This document shows, piece after piece, positions 50,366 to 61,636 of a stretch of 64,000 nucleotides of DNA. A program made the translations under genes and the position numbers. The notes below the pieces were generated by a model. That model was given only the letters and a program-made list of their open reading frames with translations. It did not search any database and was not told where the DNA came from. Every line of letters begins with the position of its first letter. Position 1 is the stretch's first letter. Source of the stretch: Phascolomyces articulosus (lineage: Eukaryota; Mucoromycota; Mucoromycetes; Mucorales; Lichtheimiaceae); the NCBI GenBank assembly GCA_025677815.1, contig JAIXMP010000015.1, positions 930,001-994,000 of the forward strand. Direction: 5' to 3'.

Positions 50366-52284
50366 TTATACGATGCATTCCAAAATAATGTTTTCTTTGG
50401 GAGGGAATTTAGCCATACCCAGTGCAAAGGTATCAGGACCGCGTTTACCAGAAGGTGTTGAAATATTAAAACGAACCAACAATTCTGCTAACACGTATTT
50501 GATTTCGTTGACAGCGAAATAACGACCAGGACATGCGTGTGCGCCTAATCCAAATGAGATCATGTCTAGACGAATACAAAAAACAAAAAGTTAATAATTA
50601 TTGAAAGGTATATTGTAAATATCGATACATACCAATACCAATAGTAGAACTTGCTTTATCCTCTTTCACGTTTAAGTAACGATAAGGATCAAATACGTTC
50701 AAAGGTGTATCTGATGGAGGTGCCAAAGCAGGATCATAGTGAGCTTCATTCAAGGCGGCGACAATCAAACTACCTTTGGGAATCACTTGACCTGTAGAAA
50801 GCACCAAATCTTGAAGTGCCATATGATGAAGACCCAAATTATCAATATCATAACGTAATACTTCACGCAAGAAAGAATCCAATAAAGGAAGATGGGACAC
50901 GGACTCAGGGGTACGTTGATCAAGCGTAGCGATTTCTTGACGTAAATCAGCCATAAGTTGAGGTCGACAGGCTAATTCGTGCAAGGCAAATGTGGTGAAA
51001 TGAGATGTGGTATGAATACTGGCCAAAGCGACTCCTTTGAAATGGAATGCAGCATCTTCAGGGGAACGCATGGATCCATCGGCTTTAGGTAATTTGGATG
51101 TCATGCTCACAAACGTAGGTTCATCATCCGGAATTTCGCCGGAACGGAGACCGTTGATCAGGGGTACTAGTAATTTCATCAAAAGATCCAATTGACGTTC
51201 AACAGACATGTATCGACGGACAATCATATCAGCAATCATGGGTGGAAGCACAGTTAATAACATCCCTGCCTTGACAATATTTTGTGTAAGTGTTGCCATG
51301 GAAGAAATCAATTCTCGGTTGGTGCCGACTCGACTGCCTACATAATAAAAATAAAAAAATTATCATAGATTAGTGTGTGTCGTCAATATTCATTTTCATT
51401 ATATATAAATATATCACAATCATTGAAAATAATAATAGAACATAAATTAATATTAAGCTCACCTGCAAAACATAAACAAGAGATACGAGAAATGGCATGA
51501 GAAAGGAAATCCCATGGATCAATTTGCTTTTTTTCTCCACGTTTAAGATTAAGTTCATCATGAAGCATTTCTAGGAATGCTTTTTCAATACGATCTGAAA
51601 ACACTTCAATCTGATTTGGTTTAAAGTTTTGTTTGATAGGGTATGTAACTATATATTAAAATAAATCAAAAAAGATGAGTAAGGGGTGGAGCTCATTAGG
51701 TGACATGATCCTCATCATTTTGATAACTAGTTTCTCTTTTTGATGTGTTTATCTACATCATTTCGTAGGGATATATAATGTTACTTACTAGGATGTTTAT
51801 CTCTTGGATTAACAATTTCTTCAGTATGTTTATGTTCATAAGATAATTTCATAACACGTTCCACCGGCATGATCGTTTCAATACCATCTGTAAAACTGAC
51901 AGTTTTTCTTGAAGCCATCACGAATTCAGGAATTAATTTACCAGTAAGGACATAATAATCTTGAGTCATTAACTTGATTTTAAATGCAGGACCATATTCA
52001 GCTTTACATTGTTGAATGAAACCCAAAGGATCTTTGGAGATTTTTAATCCATGACCAAACATAGGAAGTGCACCAGAGACGGAAGGAACGATATTAGGGT
52101 ATTTTTCATGGATTGATGATTTTTGTTTTCGTACAAGTTTCCAAAGTGTATAAGTGGTAACAAAAATACTAGTGGCGGTAACAAAGAATCGTCGACGATC
52201 ATTGTTATAATAATTCAATAAAAAATTAGATGTAGTTGTTAAGATACCACTGATATCATTATAACGTTGTTGATTGACTATCAT
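50366..52284 (-). CDS. cytochrome P450 monooxygenase, membrane anchored
   Basis: Four exons, 52284-51789, 51648-51463, 51337-50633 and 50565-50366; 528 aa, normal for a fungal microsomal P450. After an N-terminal region with a hydrophobic segment (FFVTATSIFVTTYTLWKLV, about residues 33-51) comes a Pro-containing hinge. The I helix reads GVALASIHTTSHFTTFA, K helix ExxR is SFLREVLRYD, and the heme loop is FGLGAHACPGR with Cys about 474. The I-helix form A-S-I/V-H-T-T-S, lacking the acidic residue usually before the Thr, is found in fungal ent-kaurene-oxidase-like and CYP68-type enzymes, so a terpenoid or steroid-like substrate is possible but not shown. No reductase or pathway gene lies nearby. 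Confidence 0.93.
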
Positions 52285-54106
52285 TATGAGAGAATGAATG
52301 ATTTATTTTTCTTTAGTGTGTGTGTGTGTGTCTGTGTATATATATATTACAAAGGAAAGAAGAAAAGTTGTTTTTTTTTCCAACGATCGAAATACCTACT
52401 ATATATATACTGTTTTTTGATGGTTCATAATTCTTTCTCCGGTGCGCGGGTTTGTCGATGATCCTCCTCCGTTTCATTTTTTGCGATCCATGCGCGCTAT
52501 TATTTGACAAATTTCGCCGATGCTTTTTTGTTCTTTTTCGCCCAAAGGCTAACACCTCCCTTTCATCTTCTTCTTATGCATCTTGTATAAATAAATAAAA
52601 AAAGGGTCAAGGAAATGGAAAATGTAAATCATATATATATATATATATATACAGTAATAATAATAATAACAATAATAATAGTGTACTCGAAAATCATTAT
52701 GAATAAATGAATAAATGGTACATATATACTATCACACACGTCTTATAAGTTGTCTATTTTGGCATGAATCTTCTCGCGTAAACTAGGTATTTTTTTCTTA
52801 TTGTATAAAATAAAGAAACGGGTATGTGGATTTTGTATTAAAATGCTTATTCAGATAATGATGAGCGCCGACTCAATAACCAATTTACTGTTTGCCATTT
52901 ATTTCCGCGGTCTTGTTCCTTATGCTAAAAGATAACTTGAACACAATTATCTTTCCGTATATGAGTTGCAAAAAAAAAATAAATCAGGAACTCATGTGCG
53001 CGACTCTGATGATTGAATAGGATAGTTATAGATGGGGTAAATTGTGTTATATGTAATATTCAAAAGGGTTTAGTTTAAACCATCTACTACTAATTCGGTA
53101 TGAGTAGCACTTTTTTTTTCTTTGAACGGAATGAATGAAACATTCGGCCCGGGTGGCGACAGTTATAAAAATAACTGCGCTGATATAGTATATTAGTGGA
53201 AGGGGTGGACCTCCGTTTCACTTGTCTATTAAAATCATTTATTACCATTGTTATTATTATAATAATATGATAAAAGAGAAAGGGACCTTTTATTATTATA
53301 ATCACACACATGCACATGGCACGAGTGAGTGCGCGGAGATGTTCTTTTCAACTTATGGCTGATTCATTGTCCCTTTTTTTACCATTATTGCTATATAAGA
53401 AGAATGCTCTTTTTTTTATAGGGAGGAGAATAATATACATAGGAGAATTCCATAGTATTATCTTCTATCTAATTTCTATAGGCTAAATATGAGTAACAAT
53501 GGGTGTAGTTTTGCTATAACTTTTTCTTTTATGCTGATCATGTGTATATATACTAATGATAGGCCAGGATAAAATAACATTATAGCTTATGGGTAGAAAA
53601 AAAAATCAATTTTCCGCCACACAAGATAAAAATGATCGTGTATTACTTTTCCAGTGTGCTACGTTACTCAACAAGGACCATATGGCCGGTTTCATTTGCT
53701 TATAAACACCTTTTTGTTATTTATGCAAAGGTGTCCCTTCTCCCTTTTACTATTTCTATAATTGAAATGGTGACGGATTGAATATCAAGAATGAATGAAC
53801 GAATGAGAAAAACCTTCCGAATATAAGATACTCTATATTTCAAACTTGTCAAAACACATGTAACATTCCATAGAGCTCGAAAACTTACCGGCACATTCAC
53901 AAATGGAAAAGAAGAGCTATTTCCTTAGTAAAAAAAAAATAAAAGAGACAAAGACGAATTAGCGTTGCTCTTCAAGACATTTATATGTATAGAATATTAT
54001 GAATAAAAGTCTTCTTTAATTAATTGTGGGGATAAAATAATAGAAAATTATATAGATAAGAAAAAGGTATGAAATAATAATAGTATGTGATTATTTGATT
54101 TTTTTT
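52285..54106. other. 1.8-kb intergenic region
   Basis: P450 promoter side and AT-rich sequence. Contains TG/CA and AT microsatellites at about 52315-52350 and 52630-52652, then an ATA-type trinucleotide run near 52655-52680. No supported gene. Confidence 0.45.
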
Positions 54107-55908
54107 TTAGACGGCTGAAGGTTGTTGTGCGGCAACGCTAGAAGCAGAAGGTCTTTGACTTTGCTGAAGACGTTGAATCATTACATCACTTTGTTGAGGA
54201 CGTCCAATCACTACTGCACTTTGTTGAGGGCGTTCAATCATTACTTCACTTTGTTGAGGACGTTCGATTACTTCTTCACTTTGTTGAGAGAGTTCCATTG
54301 CTTCTTCATTTTGTTGAGGGACTTCCATCGTTTCTTCACTTTCTTGAGGATTTTCATTCATTTCTTCATCTTGTTGAAGGGGATCCATCACTCGGTGACG
54401 GAATGTGCTAATAATTATATATAAAAAAAGATAAGTTAGATTCAATTCTTTCTTGATTCATAGATCAGAGAAATATTATTACTTACGCAGGAGCTAATTT
54501 ATAGTAAAATAAAAAAGAATAGAAAGGAAATAGAAAATGAAGTACGTGATTAGTTAATGATACTTATGAAAGTAATGAAATCATTAGGAAAAATAATAAA
54601 AACACACTTACTTGGCTTTACAGTAACCCACTTAGTACGGGTAAGAGTGATGGTATGGTGGGGATCCATGCCTTTCCATGGAGCACGCGAATCACGCCAA
54701 TCTTTTTTACCATCCCAACCTTCATCATCATCCCAATCATTCTTTTTACCTTTCCAACCGCCTTTGCCACCTCTCCAATCATCATCATCATCATCATCGC
54801 CCCATCGTCCTTTCTTGCCACCTCTCCAGTCATCGTCATCATCGCCCCAACCGCCCTTCTTGCCTTTGCCACCTCTCCAGTCATCATCATCGTCGTCACC
54901 CCAGCCGCCCTTCTTGCCTTTGCCGCTCTTCCAGTCATCATCGTCATCATCGTCACCCCAACCTCCTTTCTTGCCGCCCTTCTTGCCTTTACCGCTCTTC
55001 CAGTCATCATCGTCATCATCGTCACCCCAACCGCCCTTCTTGCCTTTGCCGCCCTTCCAGTCATCATCATCGTCGTCACCCCAGCCGCCTTTCTTGCCTT
55101 TGCCGTTCTTCCAGTCATCATCGTGATCATCGTCACCCCAACCTCCTTTCTTGCCGCCCTTCTTGCCTTTACCGCTCTTCCAGTCATCATCGTCGTCGTC
55201 ACCCCAACCGCCTTTCTTGCCGCCTTTCTTGCCACCTCTCCAGTCATCATCATCATCGTCACCCCAGCCGCCTTTCTTGCCTTTGCCGTTCTTCCAGTCA
55301 TCATCGTCATCATCGTCACCCCAACCTCCTTTCTTGCCGCCCTTCTTGCCTTTACCGCTCTTCCAATCATCATCGTCATCATCGTCACCCCAACCGCCCT
55401 TCTTGCCCTTCTTGCCACCCTTCCAATCATCATCGTCATCATCACCCCAACCACCTTTACCACCCTTCTTCTTGGCAAAGCTTTGACTAGGATCTTGAAT
55501 TAAACGGATAGCAGCGGTACCAGCATCATAGGGACCAGTAGCCTTGATGGTAATGGTATGTTCACCAATACCAAGATCAAAAGTACCTTTACTATAACGA
55601 TCATCATTCAAGGCTTCTTCAGGAGTAGAAGCATAAGCTTCTTCATCTTGAATGGATTCTACTTGAGAAGTTTCACCCAAAAGTTCTTCATTATCAAAAA
55701 TTTTGAAAGAATCACCACGGTTCTTGTAATCCGTAATTTGGATACGTGCGGGCTTGTCCAAATGAATCGTGAAAGATTCTTGAGCAACAGCGTCTTTACC
55801 GTTCCATCGGAAGGTAGTGAATGAATCAGTCAATGGCACGGGGTCAGCCAAGACGAGTTGTTGGAAAAGAAAAGCAGCTGCTGCTGAAATGGCTAAAAAG
55901 GAACGCAT
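54107..55908 (-). CDS. secreted Lys/Gly-Trp-Asp tandem-repeat protein
   Basis: Three exons, 55908-54612, 54493-54487 (7 nt) and 54407-54107; 534 aa. ATG 55908 begins a clear signal peptide (RSFLAISAAAAFLFQQLVLA, cleavage about residue 21). Residues 25-140 form a beta-rich domain (RIQITDYKNRGDSFKIFDN, GIGEHTITIKATG) reminiscent of domains in bacterial PEP-CTERM-type secreted proteins. Residues 151-389 are 12 tandem units of the form KGGWGD(5-7)WK/R then Gly/Lys, alternating a polyacidic and a polybasic block between tryptophans. Residues 445-514 are seven 10-residue units of the type PQQSEVMIER. Likely exported; cell-wall, metal-binding or mineral-linked roles are guesses. Long ORFs on the other strand and frames here are shadows of the repeat. 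No close family is recognised. Confidence 0.82.
54170..54379 (-). repeat. 30-bp tandem repeat, seven units, coding
   Basis: Encodes about seven 10-residue units with core PQQSE. N-terminal units are acidic (EE-rich), while distal ones become basic (IER, IGR, IQR), so the array has diverged in a gradient. Confidence 0.85.
54742..55458 (-). repeat. tandem repeat of about 48-69 bp, twelve units, coding
   Basis: Units encode KGGWG-Asp(5-7)-W-K/R-x-G-K with optional extra GKKGGK. Long and short units recur in a three-unit order (units 2-4, 5-7, 8-10), pointing to duplication of blocks rather than single units. Asp-run length varies from 5 to 7, and one unit has a His inside the run. Confidence 0.92.
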
Positions 55909-56706
55909 CACTTTTAAAACTTTTTTGGTTGTTGTTGTTACTGTTGTTGTAGGATTAAGTTAATATAAAGGAAAGGAATAGTTCAATAATTAATTAGTAA
56001 AGAAAGAAAATAGGAACGATGGATGAAAAACAAAAAAAAAAAAACAAAAAAAATGGAGACCTTTTTATATATTATATATCTTTTTTGTTTTTTTTTTCAT
56101 ATATATATTTCCCTATAAGTTGTGTATATACATCGTATCGGATACTGCGTGAAGAATGTAAACATATTTTCTTTAGTCAAGTCTTCAAGGTCAAGATTTA
56201 AATGGGGAAAACGATTTCAATGATTATAACTAAAAAGAAAAGGTTTGGTTTATTATTCATCTGTTCATCATAGTCAAAATAAAGAAGTATATCCATTGGA
56301 ACGATGGATTTGTAATAATATGATGAATTACCAAGGTATTTTATTGATGATAGTAAAAAAAAAATTAATTTTAATTACTGCAAGCGTTTTTCGGGTGTTT
56401 TCAATTTAGAACATTCTTCACCCCCACGTTCCATAATAGAACTAAAAGGTCGACATTTATATATACTTATTATAACAACAATTCAGTTAAAGGAATCTAT
56501 AATAAAAAATATTTAGTTTTTTTATTATTTTTCCTTTTACCTATTGACAAAAAAAAGGAACAAAAAGTATAATACTTCTTGCATACTTTGCTTAATTGAT
56601 TCATCTTCTCTATTTATAATTATACTCAGGTCCCCAAAAAAAGAAAGGGGGTGAAAAGAGAGAGGAGAGGACTTGCATTTTTTATTCTTTTCAAACCTAA
56701 AAAAAA
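55909..56706. other. divergent promoter region
   Basis: 0.8 kb between the starts of the secreted repeat protein and the SmgGDS-like gene. A-rich runs; no ORF or RNA gene supported. Confidence 0.45.
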
Positions 56707-58600
56707 ATGAGTGACATCTCGGTTGAAAATTTGGAGCGTACTGTGAATGACCTTACAGAAAGTCCAGGTAAAAAAAAAAAGAGAGAAAGAGAGAGACAGA
56801 AAGAGAATAATAATTATTTTTTATTTTTATTATTATAAAACAATGTTTTAACCATGTCAATGTTATCTTTTTATATGAATGATGAAAACCAATCTAGATT
56901 ATCTTGTCAGTCATCTACCATTAGTAGCCCAAGTGTTTCAAGAAACAGGCACACTTTTAGAAAAAGATGCAGCCACGTCATTAGAACAAGTAACGCGATT
57001 AGCTCATATGTTGGCAGGCACTTTGGTTTCTGGTAAATAATGATACAAAAAGTTCTATTGATACACGCGTGTGCACCATATGCATTAAAGCTGATCAAAA
57101 AAATAAAATAAAAAGAAACTGTACGTTCCGATTTGGGAGAGAATGATATTATTCAACATGTGACACGATTAATCAAGTTATCGAGTGATGAACAAACTAC
57201 TTTTCGAGTACAAGCACTTCGTGTCTTGGGCAATGCATGCATTGATTATGGTAACAAAGAAGGAATTTTTGGAGAAACAGCAGCAACAATCTCGATAATT
57301 ATTTGCTAATATTAAAATGGATGACAAAAAAAAAAGATGATAATAGAAAACGTGTTCTTGAATCGGGTGCAGTTCAATTGATTATTCCTTATTTACAAAG
57401 TCAAAATTCAGAATTGACCAAAGTTGCATGTGGATTTTGTTTGAATAGTAGCATGGATTATGGTAATAAAGAAATGAGGGTAGGGATGTATTATTTTTCA
57501 AAGGGGTTTTTTCTTTTGACTCATCTATTTTTATTTTACCTTGCGTTTTTTATTAGAACCCATTCAAAAGGAAATAAGTGAGAATAAGGGTGTTCATTGG
57601 ATAGCTGGATTATTACGACCTTCTCGTATGGAGAATGGGGAAGAAATGATGGTTACCATTGCAGCCAAGGCATTGGATAATTTAGTTGGTGAAGGTAAAA
57701 AAATATAGACGGATGGATACGTAGTTTCGGTATTTTACCTAGTTTACAAGGAACACTAGGGGGGGTTGATGTTATATATAAATGTATATACAAATACATG
57801 ACATGAGAGTGAAGGCTAAACAAAATGGATATCTATCGGGCGGTTCGTCCGTGATATACAATACATTGTATATACAAAAATAGAATCGGGTCGTAAAGCC
57901 TTTCCACTCACATGTGTGCCACATTTACTGGAAATGGTAAAGTATGAATGGAAGATCGATCGTTTTGAAAACCTCGAATTATTGGAAAGTTTAGTGGATA
58001 CACTTCTTCAACTTATTGCTGAAGATGGTAAGGTTTCCTTCCTTTCCTTCGTTTTGATTGAAAAAAAGAAAACGTGATTTTATCATCATTCACCATATAG
58101 CCTAGTGTTACTGACACACACTAAAAAAAAAAAACTTGGTATATTTTTATAGAACCTGTACAAAACACAGTTCTTGATTCGGATGAATTCTCGGTATTGC
58201 TCGAATTCATGGAAAAAGCTGAATTGGAAGACACAGAAGATGAAGATGATGTCAAACAATTTGAACAAATTCAGACTAGTTTAAGCAAGATCATTGTCTG
58301 TGCAACATTTAGTGGTATGTTACTTAGTGAATACCATAACAAACAAATAAACAAAAAAAAGGTTATGAATAATTATTAAAAAGAATTTTCCCCCAACATT
58401 CCCTCCACTATGGATAGATTCAAAATTAAAAGAACTTTATGCCAACAAAGAATTACTTTCAAGATTTTTATCATGGTCCACAAGTGAATCTGAAATATTA
58501 GCTCAATGTGGTATTTATGTGCTTGGTAACCTTGCACGTACAGGTAAAAAGATAGGAGAGAAAAAAAGTGTATTATTTAACTTAAAAAGATTTTCATCGT

Positions 58601-58631
<31 letters not shown>

Positions 58632-60066
58632 GATGATGATGATAATGATAATAGATGAACATTGTATTGATTTGGTCCAAACACATCATTTTGAAAAAAC
58701 TTTATTGACTGCATTCGAGATGTCGGATAAAGCTATTTTCCGATATGCTGTACTTGGTTCTTTGAAGCACCTTTGTATGCCAAGTAAGCGAAAAAAAATC
58801 ATCTAACATTTCTTTTCCATACTATAGCTAAAAAGTAATCAAACCTATGGTTTATAGAGGAAAACAAAGCCATTATTGGACAAGCCAATGCGATTCCCAT
58901 TGTTGCCCCTGTTCTAGAATCAACCAATGATATGCTTAAAAGAAATCAATTTATTGCTATTGGTATCATTAAACTCTTGTGTGCTAATAATGAATGTAAG
59001 CTCTTCTTTCTACTACACCAAAAAATTAAAAAAAAGAGATATATTAACATTTATATTAAACAAACCTTAGATAATAATGCTATTAAGGTAATCAGTGGTC
59101 CTTTGACAGAGAATAAGGAGGAAGATGATACAACACCCTTAGATCTTGTATTAGCGTGTCTAGAACGATTTGATGATCCGGCTGCAAAAAGTGAAGCAAC
59201 ACGTATTCTTACAAATCTCGTCAAAGCTGTTTGGTTCCACCAAGGTAAAAAAAAAAAAAATAGTTGTTTCTTCGTGTAATCATGATACTCATTCATTCCA
59301 AAAAATCAACTTTTTTTTTATGATTTAGATACCGAAGCATCTTCCATATATCGACAAAAATTATTAAACCATTCTATTATTCAAGCCATATCTGAAATGA
59401 CGCGTACAACTAAATTTCCTATTCTCAAGAATGATGGGATTGTAGCATTAACATTGATCTTTGCCGATAGTCAATCCGAAACAGGAAAACAAATGTTACC
59501 AGAAGGTGAGAGTCTATTTATATGTAAAAAAAAAAAAAAAAGGAGAGAGAGAGAGAGAGAGAAAATGTATATAATTAAATAAATAAATAACCTTGAATCC
59601 CATTTAGCTTTATCTATTATAACGGGAGAACCACCCAAACTTGGATTACCAGAACAAGAGCCTGGTACTGAACAACAAGAAACGCCGGAGACACGCACCT
59701 TTTTAGAAGTATTGGTGGAGTTGATAAGCCAAGATGGGAAAATGCCCACGGAAATTAGGTGCAATGGTTGTGTATTGATTGAAAAATTGGCAAGTGCTGC
59801 TCATATTGGTAAGTTGGGTAAAAAACAGAAAAATTAGTTAAATCACGATAATAATAATGATTTATGCTGACGCGTCCCTTTTTTTTTGGGGGTGTGTATG
59901 TGGTGGATTTTTATATATTACTTTTTATTTAGTCAATGATGAAAAAGCACTTGAAAGAGTAAAAACTGTATCTTGTGAACAATTACAAAAACTTATTAAT
60001 GAAGAAGAATCTTCTTCTATGATTGTACCTATGGCTCAAAAAGCACTCTCTTCTGTACTAGTATAA
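56707..60066 (+). CDS. RAP1GDS1: SmgGDS/RAP1GDS1-like armadillo-repeat protein
   Basis: Fourteen exons: 56707-56767, 56898-57032, 57116-57250, 57337-57462, 57557-57694, 57884-58027, 58153-58314, 58418-58543, 58655-58783, 58858-58995, 59071-59244, 59329-59505, 59608-59808 and 59933-60066; 659 aa. Nearly all junctions are in the same phase, one exon per armadillo-type repeat, which is itself a repeat-protein signature. Repeats read like SmgGDS: RVQALRVLGNACIDY, KVACGFCLNSSMDY, FRYAVLGSLKHLCMP, QFIAIGIIKLLC. Animal SmgGDS (558-607 aa) is a chaperone and exchange factor for small GTPases with C-terminal polybasic regions (RhoA, Rap1). The same role is inferred. The start is the first ATG after the AT-rich leader. 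The acceptors of exons 3 and 4 sit in A-rich text and are less certain. Confidence 0.85.
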
Positions 60067-60160
60067 TAATAATAATAATAATAATAAATGAAGGACTTAT
60101 ATATATATATATAACAAGTTGATCTTCATCATTAATAATTTGATAACAGTGAACAAGCAA

Positions 60161-60197
<37 letters not shown>

Positions 60198-61308
60198 GAG
60201 AAGAAGAAAAAAGAAAACAATGCACGGTTTGTTGTAAGTGACACAATGTGTCATTAAAGTTTGCCGATCAATGCTATACATGTCAATACACATGTTAGAC
60301 AAAAAAACAAGCATGTGAGGTTCGTTAAACAAGTACGTAGGTGGATGAGGTTATATTCCACTATCCTAACCTTATTTTTCTTTTTAATTGTCAATAAGAA
60401 GAAAAAGTCTTTTTTATGAAAATCATGGCGCGCTAAATAAATGATAATGATTAAAAAAAAAGATAAAGTGAAAGAATGAATAGTTGAACAGGCTTGGTTC
60501 CCCTTGTATTTATTTATTTATATAATCGGTATGTTATTGCCGTTTTGTATCCATAATAAATAAATAAATAAATCTTCGCGCGACCAGGGAACTTTATGTA
60601 CATATTTCCATGTTGTACAAACCAACATGTAACACCGGACGTGTGATTGAAAACGGGTTGAAATCTCTTCAAGCTTATTACTACACTACTTTCTTTTTTT
60701 ACTTGCCACCTACTTGCTTCAAGTACTAACTTCAACCAACCATTCACTTTTACATGATAGACACAATTACTTTCATAAAAAAAAACATCGAATGATTATT
60801 TTTTATTCGGAAAAATGCTTATATTAAAAACAAAACAGAATAATTATAATAATGAAAAATATATAAATTTAGGAATAAATAAGCTTTTTTTTTCACCTTT
60901 CTTATTAGTTTATTTAAAATAAAAAAAAAATTATATAAAAGAGTACTTTTGCTATCTTTTTTTTTTAATATACAAATGACGATGAATGATGAATAGAAGC
61001 ACTTTGCCACATTTATTCTTCTTCTTCTTTTTGGCACTAACCCTTAAATTCTCTTTTTCATTAAAAGTTTTTTTTTTCATGAAGATCTATGCTTTATCGG
61101 TACACCAATTATTATATAGGGTCCCCCCGATTGGAGGCAAAAAATAGGTCCTTCATATAGGTTACCAAACGGTAACGGAAATCCGTTATTATTATTTTTT
61201 TGCGCCAAGTGTTTTCAATTTTTTACCTTCTTCTTTCTTCTTCTTTATATATTTTATCCCCCTCTTTCTTTCTTTCTTTTTTTTTTTTTCCTTTTCTTTT
61301 CTTTCTGT
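60067..61308. other. 1.2-kb intergenic region
   Basis: Between tandem genes. ATA/TAA run just after the SmgGDS stop, an (AT)n tract at about 60163-60193, and a C/T-rich stretch (61220-61310) leading into the MHYT gene, typical of a fungal promoter. No gene supported. Confidence 0.5.
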
Positions 61309-61598
61309 ATGGTGGATGTTTTTGTACAGCAGTATTTTAATGCGGGAATTATCGTTACCAGCTATATTATAGCTGTGATTGGAGCTATGACAACACTCGA
61401 ATTACTTACGCAACGAACCCATTATAAAGGATCATACAATTGGTTAATATCTCTAATAGTGATTTTTCTATAGAACGCAAAAAAAAAAAAAAAATACATG
61501 TATATTAACGATCGAAAAAAAATATCATTTTATATATATCGACTATTATCACCATCATCATTATCATCACCTTTTACGCAAAACGTAAACGTATCTTT

Positions 61599-61636
<38 letters not shown>

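Noticed and set aside
54557..55503. Several long plus-strand and alternate-frame ORFs (up to about 290 codons)
   Set aside because: They are the complementary and shifted readings of the Asp/Lys/Trp tandem repeat. They consist only of Ser/Pro, Ile/Thr/Pro or His/Arg/Ser periodic text and have no independent support.
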